A DNA stretch of 64,000 nt, taken from Phaeosaccion multiseriatum. Lineage: Eukaryota > Ochrophyta, other classes. The notes under the pieces are model-generated. The model ran no database searches, had not been told where the DNA came from, and saw nothing but the letters and a program-made list of their open reading frames with translations. The translations under genes and the position numbers were made by a program. Position 1 is the stretch's first letter. Every line of letters begins with the position of its first letter. The stretch is from NCBI GenBank assembly GCA_965112735.1, contig OZ218953.1, positions 62,001-126,000 of the forward strand, read 5' to 3'. Positions 1-10,100 of the stretch are shown here, piece after piece.

Positions 1-184
1 ACTCTCCTCCGTGCGCGTCGTCGTCAGCTGACGGCACAAGGCCAACAGAGGCAGCAGGCAGCAGCAGCAGCAGGCAGCGGCAGCAGGCAGAGCAGTACTT
101 TCACTTGCGCTCTCAGCTCGTTTATCTATAGTACTTGTCTATTATATATACACAATGCCGACAGAGGCTCTTCTTTTGTTCTCT

Positions 185-1058
185 CTATGCCGTCGCCGCT
201 CTCTCTTGGTGTTGGCCCCCATCCTCCAAAGCCGCCACTCGCTTCTCCAGCGCTGCGATGGTCACCTGAGTTTGAGGGGGGCAGAGGGAGCCAGGGGCGG
301 ACTAAATGAAATTCGTGGGACGGAAACAAAGGAGGGGGGGGGGAGGAACGCACCTGCTGCTCCTTGACGGCCTCGACGAGCAGGCTTGTCAGCGTCGCGT
401 ACTGCACGCCGAGATGCCCCTGCAGGCAGGCGGAGGGGAAAGGAGGAAAGGCCTGTGAGTCTTCGTCTAGTCAAGAGGGGAATGCAGCCACAGCGCACAC
501 GCGCTATTGCCACTTGCCTCGTCGTCTACCTCCGCCACAAGCTCGGGCACGACTTGCTGGACCTCCTGGGCAATGAGGCCGTACTTTAGCGCAGTGCTGG
601 AGGAGGGCGCGTCGGAGTTCCACAGGTACGTCACCCCTCGAAGGGCACACACCTTCTCCAGGGCCCCCTCCACGGCCTTCACGTCCTTCTTCCACCTCGA
701 GTCCGAGTAAGTAAAAACAGAATCGGCCAAGTACCCAGCGCCTGTGTGGAGAGGGGGGAGGGGGGATGTTAGGGTCAAACAAGCGAGACAAGCGACACTG
801 GACTGGCTAAGCCTGGTCCGGCAGAAGGGACTCACCAGCTGAGCTTATCGTGAACATAGCCGTATCCCCTGTGTCCACGAGGCTCAACAGATTGGCAGAT
901 TGGGTTGCGTGTCCTTTGATGTAGAGCGGAATATCGGTGGCTGCGCTGGGCTCGATGGCAATCGTGCCATGGCTCACCACAGTCCCAACCGCTGCTTCAG
1001 AGCCATGTTGTAGCAAACAAGCCACCAGCAGGCAGAGTGTCAATGGTGCGAGCCACAT
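185..1058 (-). CDS. Secreted peptidase S74 / chaperone-of-endosialidase domain protein, 197 aa
   Basis: Exons 1058-836, 741-518, 419-354 and 265-185 (minus) join in frame to 197 residues. Residues 1-22 (MWLAPLTLCLLVACLLQ...) are a clear signal peptide. From about residue 80 the protein matches the S74 intramolecular chaperone: YSDSRWKKDV contains the Ser-Asp start where family members cut themselves, followed by LRGVTYLW, GLIAQEVQQVVPELV, a D-E-G-x-L-x-V-x-Y segment and LVEAVKEQQ, and it ends in a short coiled coil. In phage tail spikes this domain trimerises the upstream part and is then released; here the upstream part is only about 55 residues, so the client is tiny. Intron 2 uses a GC donor (GAG|GCAAGT, 517-516), which is needed to keep the conserved DDEG-HLGV junction. 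Secretion and self-cleavage are inferred from family knowledge. Confidence 0.85.
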
Positions 1059-2550
1059 GTCAACCTTTTCCTTCTTTCGCGGAAAGGATATCTTGCTCGA
1101 ACGTTACATTAGTTGCCCTTCCTGAAACTTCAAACTCTCGCCAAGGCTCCTCTGCCCGACATGTCGGACATGTCGAGGCGACATGCCTATGAGCTGCCCG
1201 TCCGCCGTCACTACTCTGGCCACTGCGCGATCTCCCCTGTACGCCACGGGCCGTTGCGGCAGCGAGGTCCTTGGGCGCCATCGTGTTCATAGGGCTGAGG
1301 TAGAGAGAGAGAGAGAGAGAGAGAGGGCGGGGAGGAAGCGCTTGTCCGACGACCGCACGACACCGAACAGCCGAGGACAGTCTCCTCCTCCGCCTCCATT
1401 GGGCGGCATGAAAGGAGCTTTCCATGCTCTCTGTGCGGCCGGTGTTCCAGCCGCTGCTCAGCCGCTGCTCTTTCCGCTGAAGGAACTCCACACACGCCAT
1501 TCCCCTCGCATCCGCCTCTCCCACAATGAAGTCCATGTGACGCCGGCATCGGCCAACGCAACACAGCACAACTGCTCCAAATTCTCGTCTTCCGCGTCTT
1601 CCCACCGCGGAGCCCCTCCTCCTCCGTCCTACAGCCCGAGAGGCCACACACCGCCAAGTCTTGGCATTCTTACAAATGCGCCGTTGGCATGGACCCACCG
1701 CGTCATCTCCTCAAACACGCTGCACGCGATATCCAATTGTCGACCACCTGCCGCATACTCTCTCGTGGCCATCTCTGGACACGCCCTCTTGTCTCACGCA
1801 CAACCCACCCCTCTTCTGACAGCAACCCCTGCAACAATACAGGCAGGCAGGCTCATGCCATCTTCCACCGCCCAATCTGCACATTGGCATGCCGCCCCCT
1901 CAAAGCGACAGCTGAGAGGAACAGCGGCGGCGTACCAAGCACGCTTTCTTCATGGTACGAAGTGCCCCTTCCCCACGAAGACGAAAGCCGACTGCTGGCT
2001 CCTGCCTCGCGTTTCTCCTCCTCCTCCTGAGCTGCTCCTTCCCCCTTTCTGCTTGGAATGCTGCCCGACCCGCTCACTGCGGCGGGGAGTGGAAGCGGGG
2101 GGGGGTCCTCTCCGAGCTACCGACAAGCACCTGTAAGCACCCCTTCAACGAGAAGAGTGCGGCCCCTCCCTGTGAGCTTTGCGTTTGCCCATATCCATGG
2201 ACAGCGCCGCTCGAAGTGCCGCCCACCCAATAATGACGCCCTTTGCGTCTGCTCTCTCTCCTCAGACGCCATCTGCAGTGCACAGGCCGATGCTGGGGTG
2301 GGGTGGGGTGGGGCTGATTCGTCTCGCACCCTACTACCAGGCGAGAAGAGGCGTCGGCTCCTTTCCTCTCGCTCAGCCCGCACGAGTCTGAGTGACGAGT
2401 ATCCGTCCACAGGGGCCCAGCCGGTGAGCCCAGCCGGTGAGCCAGTAGGAGGAGTTGATCATCAGCCGGTGAGCCAGTAGGAGGAGTTGATCATCAGGGG
2501 TTGGTGGGCACGAGCAGCCTTCCAGGGCCTTCCAGTGCCGTTCAGTGCCG
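1059..2550. other. Intergenic, no supported gene
   Basis: About 1.5 kb between the S74 gene and the next minus-strand gene. A 317-codon open frame on the plus strand (1183-2136) is low-complexity and shows no domain. It holds a GA run at 1305-1326 and a GGGGT run near 2297-2311. One minus-strand stretch (1772-1674) starts with ATG and ends at a GTAAGA donor, so it could be a first exon, but no continuation is convincing. Nothing else is seen. Confidence 0.5.
2431..2494. repeat. 32-bp direct repeat, two exact copies
   Basis: The 32-base unit starting cagccggtgagccagtagga occurs at 2431-2462 and again, identically, at 2463-2494. A truncated first 13 bases precede it at about 2418-2430. It lies just downstream of the stop of the minus-strand gene ending at 2551. 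Confidence 0.95.
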
Positions 2551-3375
2551 TCAGCGCAGAGCCGCCTGCAGGTCGGGTACGAGGCGCTTCCAAAGCTGTA
2601 AATAGAGCAGGTCCACCACCTCCTCCTTGGCAGCGACCAGCCCCTGCCCGTCAGCCTCGCCTTCCCCGTCTGCTGCCTCTTGCTCCTCTTCATGGCCCCT
2701 GCTCCTGCTGCGCTTGCTGCTCCTGCTGCTCCTGCTGCTCCTGCTGCTCCTGCCCGTGCGGTCCAGCGCTAAGAACTCCTCCACAATGCCGTCCGAAGTG
2801 ATGACGTGCTCTGCCTCCCCCCTCCCCTCCGAGAGAAATTCCGTCGCGGGAGTCACGGGGGGGGGTTGGACAGCCACGCCCACCACCCTCAAGTCAGGAC
2901 CCCCCTCCCCTTCCTTCTCCTCCTCCTCTGCTCCTTGCGCGTCACCCATCGAGACATTCTCTTTAGCACTGGCGTCCTTCAAGAAGGGAATAAAGCTAAC
3001 CCCACTCTCGGCACATAGCAGGCTCGGTGCTGGCGCCTCTCTGGCGGCCTGCAGCGCCTCGGCAGGGGCCTCCCCTCTGGCGCACAAAAAGGTGAAGTGC
3101 TTCTTCCACTCCTCCACGTCAGGCTTCTCGTTGGCGAAAGGGTCGCCAGCCACGAAGCGGTGCCGTGGGATAGTGGTTCTATACTCTCCGTCGTCCTCGT
3201 CTGCTCCCCCCGCCCCCTTTCCCTGCCTCTCCCCGTCCGGTTGCCACAAGTCCTCGTCGTTGGCCAGCAAAGCCAGTCGAGTCTCCCCGGTGGCTCGCTG
3301 CTCGAAGTCCTCCAGCGCGCCCCACCTAGTACACGCGGAGCTGGAAGGGGAAGAAACAGGGCTTCGGTACGCCAT
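2551..3375 (-). CDS. Unknown acidic, low-complexity protein, about 274 aa
   Basis: A single open frame from ATG at 3375 (MAYRSPVSSP) to TGA at 2553-2551. In-frame ATGs also exist at 3454 and 3513, so the start is uncertain; the upstream part reads as a Phe/Leu-rich stretch that may be intron or 5' leader. The most ordered part lies around residues 60-105 (FVAGDPFANEKPDVEEWKKH). The C-terminal half has a poly-Glu segment, an SRSSRSS run and ends in a leucine-rich helix (VVDLLYLQLWKRLVPDL). I do not recognise the family. It is divergently arranged with the RIIa-domain gene, sharing under 200 bp of upstream DNA, so co-expression with a ciliary gene is possible but unproven. Confidence 0.6.
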   Translation of the reverse strand: MAYRSPVSSPSSSACTRWGALEDFEQRATGETRLALLANDEDLWQPDGERQGKGAGGADEDDGEYRTTIPRHRFVAGDPFANEKPDVEEWKKHFTFLCARGEAPAEALQAAREAPAPSLLCAESGVSFIPFLKDASAKENVSMGDAQGAEEEEKEGEGGPDLRVVGVAVQPPPVTPATEFLSEGRGEAEHVITSDGIVEEFLALDRTGRSSRSSRSSRSSKRSRSRGHEEEQEAADGEGEADGQGLVAAKEEVVDLLYLQLWKRLVPDLQAALR

Positions 3376-3570
3376 TCTCTTGTCGTGGCGAAAACAAAGA
3401 TATCGCACACAGAGGAAAAAGAGAAAAAAGGAGACGCGTTGGTTCTCCACCATGAACTGCTTCGCCCTTCTTTCAATTCTCTCTCGTCCCTTGTCTCGCA
3501 TCTCCCTCTCCAATCTAGAAAGTGGGGGGGGGGGCGAGCCTCAAGTCTAGAAAGTGGGGGGGGGGGGCTC

Positions 3571-4256
3571 ATGGCAGACCCGCCCGAATCGACTCCTCTC
3601 GATGGCGGTAACGAAGGCGAACCAGCCCTCACAGAAGCAGACCCCTTCCAGGCCTTCCAGGTGAGCAGCAGCAGACAGTTTTCCAGCGTGTATTGCGTCG
3701 AAATGGTAGAATGTGTATGACGCAGCTGCTGCTACTGCTACAGCTGCTGCTGCTGTTGCCTGCCTGCTGTTTGCTCGCCGCCCACCTGCCTGCCCGCCTC
3801 TCCCCAATCAGACGGCCGCCGTCCCCACCGGCGCCCTGGCGAAAGGTGACAACGAGCGGTATCTGCAGGCCCACCCCGAGCTCAAGGTCATGGTGTCCGC
3901 CTTCATGAAGCAAGGTACGGCACGGAACGCCTCTTTCATCCCTCCCTCCTTGCACCCCGGCTCCATACAGGCAGCGCTTAACACACTCTTGCTGCTGCCG
4001 CCTGCCGCTGCCGCTGCTCGAGGTAGCCTTAACGCTTAGGCCCGAGGACACGCGAGCCTTCGCCACGGAGTTTTTCACCTCTCCCACGCTGGAGGCTGAC
4101 GTGAGGCAGCAAATGGCGGAGAGGGGGATGGGAGTGACGAATGACTGGGGAGAGGCGCCGCATGAGCAGCGGGAACGACATGACCCGGGGGGGGAGGCAG
4201 CTGCAGCAGCCGCGGAGGGCTCCGAAAGGGGAGGGAAGCCGAGGAAGCACCATTAA
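3571..4256 (+). CDS. RIIa-domain protein (RIIAD1-like), 140 aa
   Basis: Exons 3571-3660, 3812-3914 and 4027-4256 join in frame to 140 residues. Residues about 46-85, read across the second splice, give NERYLQAHPELKVMVSAFMK followed by QALTLRPEDTRAFATEFF. This is the RIIa dimerisation/docking signature (YL..HPE....F...L...P.D...FA.EFF). Small RIIa proteins bind amphipathic helices of AKAP-like partners, and many sit in cilia, for example in radial spokes. The remaining C-terminus is acidic and ends in a basic, His-rich tail. The third exon must start after gaggtag at 4026; the AG four bases upstream would put a stop in frame. Assignment to a ciliary role is inference from the family. Confidence 0.8.
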
Positions 4257-4613
4257 GCGCTTTGCCAGAGACAGAGTGGACGGAGTGGGGTTAGTGCCTC
4301 TGCCCGTCCCGAGCAAGCAGCGAGCCTCCCTCTGCCCCCTTGTCTGTCCGTCTAGCAGTGAAGATGCGAGCCTCCCTCTGCCCCCTGCTTGCCTACTGAC
4401 AGTTGACAGTTGACAAGTCTCCCCGCAAGGGAGGAGTGCCCGACTCGGACCCCTTGCCGTACAGCCCGTCCCCGCACCGACCCGACCCACCCACACCCAC
4501 CCACACCCACCCACACCCACCCACACCCACCCACACCCACCCACACCCAGGTGCCGGGCAGCAGCGGTAGCAGAGCAGCAGTGGTGGGGGGGGGGAGGGG
4601 CCCTTTCCATGAA

Positions 4614-4650
<37 letters not shown>

Positions 4651-4928
4651 CTGTGTGAGCGCGTCGCTATTTCTGCTTCTGCCACTGCTGCTGCTGGTGG
4701 TGGTGGGGTTGGAGGGTATGTGGAGCAGTTGTAGGCCGAGGGAGGCCGAGGGAGAACGAGCGCCGATAGAGAAGCCCGCTTTGCTGCCCCATGGAAGGCA
4801 GAGGAGAACGATAACCCATTGTATGTTATAAAGCATCATGTATGTATATCCTATTGTAGTCCTAAGTGTTGTATCCTTCTCTAAGTTCTAACTCTAACCC
4901 TATCTGCTAAGCAAGCTTCACCTAAGCT
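4257..4928. repeat. Convergent intergenic spacer with simple repeats
   Basis: This 670-bp spacer separates the stops of the RIIa gene and the giant HECT gene. It contains a 10-bp tandem repeat of the type ccacacccac (about 4487-4549, seven units) and a TC dinucleotide run at 4619-4647. No coding or RNA gene is supported. Confidence 0.7.
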
Positions 4929-7062
4929 TCACCTCAAGCTCGCCCCCACCTCAGCCAGGCCCCACCCCTCCGCCTCCCCCTCTGTTAGCTTGAAGTCCGC
5001 GTCCATCTCGATGCAGTTGTACATGGCGTAGCGGAGCCGCTCTGCCATGACCGCGTCGCTCGAATAGCGTGGAAGGTTGATGGAGAAGAAGCACGTGTGC
5101 GCCTTGGGCAGCAAGTGGTCTTCGTGAGGGGGGGAGCCTCCGTGCGCCGCTGAGGAGCCCGCCTCGCCCCCTCCCGCCTCTCCCCCCATGGCCATGGCCT
5201 GTATCTTGAAGCGCTGCGCAAAGTCTCTACTGTGCATGGGCAGTCTGCACCGGGCCCACACGAAGCGAAGGAACTGCGCCCTATCGCGGCTCCCGAAGGC
5301 CTTGAGCACCCGCCACAGCGACTGCACGTGTTGGTCCTGCGGGCTGAGGCCGTCGTCGTACTCTGTGTGGGCCTGCAGCAGCTCAAGGTCAATGCCTGGC
5401 CTGCCGCACACCTCGAGCTGCAGCTCCTGCCAAGTGAAGAGGGGCAGCACCGCGAGGGGCACCACCGATGCCAGTCCGTCCCGCACGGCAAAGGCGGCGC
5501 TGTCGCTCTCGTGCAGGCGTGTGTGGAGCAGCGCCGACAGGAAGGACGGCACCTCCGCAGCCGTCACCTGGCGCCGCGCCCCCCCGGGGCACAGCTCCAC
5601 GACCGCTCCGCCGGACAGAGTTGCCGTCCAGCACAGCCCAGACAGGGCCTCGGAGAGCTCCTCCTCCCGCCGTCTGCTGCCATCGCTGCTGCTGCTCTGC
5701 TTCTCCGCCTCGGCGGCCTGCCAGAGGCGCCTGAGCTGTCTGACCACCCCCAGGGTGCCCTCGTCGAAGGAGCCCAAGTCCTTGTCCTCCAGCGCCTCCC
5801 CCACAAGCCCCTTCCACACGATGAGGGGCAGCGGCCATTCCGTCATGACCTTGGTGCGCAGCCCCATGCCCAACACCCGCCCCAGGAAGTTGAACATGTC
5901 CAGACGCAGAGGGCTGTGCCCCCCGGGAGACAGGACGAACATTGCGCTTTGCTCGTCGCCCACACCCTCCACGTAGTTGGGCGTCGGGGTGAGGAGAGGT
6001 AGCACGCAGGCGGCGGGCCTCTTACCCCCGTCCCCGCCCTCCTCCTCCTCATCCTCACCCTCCCCCTCCCCCTCTTCCCATCCCTCCTCCCCCCCCGGGC
6101 CGCCACTTTCAAAGACCCTCTGTGTGGCGGCGAGCTCCACGGCAAGCTGCGTGAACATCTCCCTGTACGGCCCTCCGTAGTCGTCCACGCCCTCCCCGTT
6201 GAACTTGACTTTGAAGGTCCGCCTTTGACCGTCGTCCATGGGGTGCGTGTAGCCGAGGCGCAGCAGGGACGGCGGCAAGTGCTGCAAGCTGTCGTGCAGC
6301 TGTCCGAACAGGGACAGTTGAAGCCTGTCGTCTGCCCTCCTCAGGCCCGTGGCCACCGCCGCCTTGGGCCTGTTGAGCAGCACGTGCGGCAGATCCTCGG
6401 GGTAGTCGTAGTCGTCCTCGGCCTTCTTGGCGTGTGTGGTGGTGGCCCTCACAGCGTGGCGCAGGAGGCGCTGTTTGCTCACGAAAAAGACGCTCCCTCT
6501 TAGCCTGGCGAGCAGCGGCCCCAGACCCGTGTCTGGAGAGTGCCCGTGCAGGGGCGCCCCAGCTGCCACCACGAGCCCTCTTGAAGAGGAAGAGGAAGAG
6601 GAAGAGGAAGAGGAACATGATAAGGAGGAGGGGTGCGCCTCTCCCCAGCCCCATCGGCTTGGCCTGCGGCACACTTGTCCCGACAGCTGCACGCCCTCGG
6701 ACAGGTCGATGAAGGGCAGGATGCTGGCAAGTTGGTGATTCAGCGCCTTGAGCACCGTCACGCGGGCCAGGCACGCCGCCAAGGAGGGCAGAGGCAGTGG
6801 CGCGGGGTCTGAGTCGTCGCTGCTCTCGCCACAGGCCACTGCCAGGGCCGCTTTGACGTGCTGCTGCCTCAAGAGGGCCCGGGCCGTGCGGGGCGAGATG
6901 TTCCACGGACTGACCTGCTGCACGTCGGCATGCTCGTTCAGAGCAGAGACGAGCACGGCGTCCATCTTGGCCGTCCACAGGGGGCAGTCCGCCAGCAGCC
7001 CGAAGGCCACGCCCGCCGCCGCTCGGTCCTCACGCTCCGACGAGGCGGGGGCAGGGGCAGTG

Positions 7063-7107
<45 letters not shown>

Positions 7108-10100
7108 ATCACCAACTGCTGCGGCTGAGGCTCTCCAGCGCTGCTGGTGAAGAGCCCCACGGCCCGACCCTCGCAAATGTCCTGCCAGGGGAAGAACCAC
7201 GCCCCCAGCGACCCGTCCACCGACAACCACAGAGCCCCGTCGAACACGCCCACCACGGACGCGTTGCCCCGGGGGGTGCGCACTCGTGCACCCGCCCGCA
7301 GCCCAAAGGTGCGCTCGCACGCGGCCGCACTCGTGTCGAACTGCAACTCGTAGCCCGAGCACGTCATGGCCCGCACCGTGCGCCCCTCCCTCCACGCCGA
7401 GGCCTCCTCCGCCAGGCCCTCGAGCACCCCGGGGGGCAGCGGAGAGCGCCGTACCATGGCCCGCATCAAGGCAGCGCAGCAAGTGAGGTCCGAAGCGGTG
7501 GTCGAGGAGGGGCTGCCCGACACACACACACCCGCACCGGGGCACGCGAAGGCGCCCCGCACCAGCGAAACGCGCTGTCCCTGGTTGTAAAAAGCCACCG
7601 CGGGGTAGAGCTCGCCGGCCAGCCCCTCGAATGCCACGCCCATGTCAAGCCCGTTCCTGGAGAAGGAGAGCGTGCCTCTGTCCATGTCCAGCGTGAGACC
7701 GATGGTGTCCCCCTGCCCGAAGCGCTCTCCGTAGGACCGCAGCTTGGTGCGCTTGTGGTACAGTGCCCGGTCTCCAATGTAGCCCCAGCCCCACTCATCG
7801 CCCCCCAGGAAGGTGGCGAGGTCGGCTCCCTTGGCCGCCACCCCGAGGAAGAGGTACGCCGTGGGGGATTTGTCCAAGTGCACCTCCCAGTAGTTGCGCC
7901 CCGTCAGGAAGGGCAGGCTGCCCAGCACCGTGCTCCACGCCTCGTTGCTGCCGTACGACGCACTGAGTCCGTCGTGGCTTGACACGAGTACCGAGGGGCC
8001 CGCGTTGAAGGCATCCAGCGTGAACACCACGCCGGCTTCCGTGCGCATAGACACAGTTGGCGACCACTCCGAGTGGCCGGAGGGGCTGAAGGAGGGGTGC
8101 ACGCAGCGCAGTCTGAAGCGGTACGTGTGTAGCGGCACCAGGGACTCGGTCTTGCAGCGCAGCCGCTTGCCTGAGTACACCAGTAGGAAGGAGGCGCCGG
8201 GAGTGCTCGAGGGGGGCGCGCCGGAGGCCTCTCCGAGCTGCTGCACGGCCATCTCCACTTCGTACAGCACCCTCGACGACGCCAACTGTTGCTGCTGCTG
8301 CTGCTGCTGCTCAGCAGGGGCGGCAGGCGGCAGCGTGACCGGCGCCCACGTGAGCGCCAGGGTGCTGTCGGTGGCATACAAGAGCTCCGGGGCAGAGGGC
8401 ACCAAGGAAGACAGGGGCACCACGGAAGCAAGGGGCGTCACCAGCGGAGGCTCCGAGGAAGAGAGGTCCCCTTCCACAGAGGAGAAAGAGTCCCCTCGTG
8501 ACGCCACGCCCCGGCCATTGGCGGTGCGCCAGTCTGTGAGTGCCCCTTGGAGGCGCCCCATGCCCTCGAAGAGCTCCGCCAGCGCCTGGGCGTAGCTCGA
8601 CAGGAACACCACCGAATTCGAGGCCTGGCGACGCTCCAGCACAACGCGCTTGGTCAGGGCAGATCGCAGTAGAGGCACCACGCTGTGCCGCTGAAAGGTC
8701 TCCTCCATCGCGTGCGGAGAGGGCATGCCGGGGGTGATGGTACCGCTGCCCTTCTCCACTAGTTGGTGATTCAGCAGGTGCGCACTCCACTCCGCAGCCA
8801 CGCGACTCAGCAGCCGCATGGATGCCTCTCTAACGAGGGGGTTGGAACCCTTCAGGCAGTGGCATAGGCGGGAGAAGGTGGTTTCCGAGAACATGCTGCC
8901 CGACGCGAGCACCCCCCGGGGGCCGCTGTCGGGCTTGAGCTTCGCTGCGCAGCTCACGAGCAGGTCCATGCCCCACTCCGCCAGGGCCACGTCTTCCTCC
9001 TCCCCTCGTCCAGAGCTTCCAGAGCTTCCGGAACGAGGCAGGGGCAGGGGCAGGCCGGTCGAGGCTCCGGCAGCTTTGTCCAGAGAGTCCAGGCACGCCT
9101 TCGCCAGCGCCGCCGACAGGCACGACTCGTCCTTGTCCTCAACCTCGTGCTGGTCCTCGTGTTGGTGATCCGCCCCCTCCTCCAGCAGCAACATATGGCG
9201 CAGCACGGGTCGCATGACCGCCGCCGCGTCAGGAGGGGCCGCCCCACAAGGCAGCACAGTCACAGCCGTCGCCGCAGAGGGGATGGAGGACCAACTGCTT
9301 GAGCTTCCCCGCAGGGGAGCCACAGGCACGTGCCCGCCTTTAGAGACGAGCACTTTGAGCAGACGCACCATCAAGTTGGCTGTACAGCCGTCGCCAGACC
9401 CCGCCCCTCCCTCCGCCTCGAAGGCCTGTAGGCTCAGGGCCGGAAAGGCAACGTCCGACAGCGGAAGGCCCTTTGAAGGGGGGAGCTCTCCCTCCCGTCC
9501 CTCTCCCCCTCCCTCAGAGGAATCGCACTGCTTGTGCCTGGGCCAGCGCAGGAAGAGGTTGAGTAGCGCGGCACGGCAGTACAGCGTGACGAGGCTCGCC
9601 TCCGTGGCCAGCCACAAGTCGACCACCTGCCCCACACACAGTCCCGACACCTCCGCGCTCACGGCAGACGCTGAGAGCCCCCGGGGTGGCAGTGGAAGGC
9701 CCTCGTAGGCCGCTCGAGGCCCCGCGCCCCGGTGAGAGGGAGAGGGAGAAAGGCCGCCCCCCTTGGGGCAGCCCCCTTCGGCGCAGCCCCCCTCGGGGCA
9801 GTCCCCCTCGGGGCAGGGCGCGGCCGCAGGGGCGTGGCGGGCATGCTCCACCTCCATTGGGAAGAAGTGCTCTGTCACACGGTCACTGCCGCTGCCGCCC
9901 GCCGCCAGTCCTTCGGCCAATATGTTGGTCTCTCTCTGAGGGGTGGAAGAAGAGCAGAGGATGGCGCAGGAGCCACGCATTCATCGTTAGGGAATCGTCA
10001 ACAGGCGACAGACACAGTGTGAGTTTGAGTGTGAGTGTGACCATGTCCACCTCTCTCTCTTACGTGCGGGAAGAACATGTCCGGAGCGGATCCCTGCGTC

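Noticed and set aside
1183-2136. 317-codon plus-strand open frame
   Set aside because: Low-complexity, Pro/Ser/Arg-rich composition typical of GC-rich antisense or spacer DNA; no domain and no splice or start context.
4487-4549. Telomere-like ccacaccca repeat
   Set aside because: The unit is a 10-bp C/A minisatellite of only about 60 bp between two genes, not a chromosome end.
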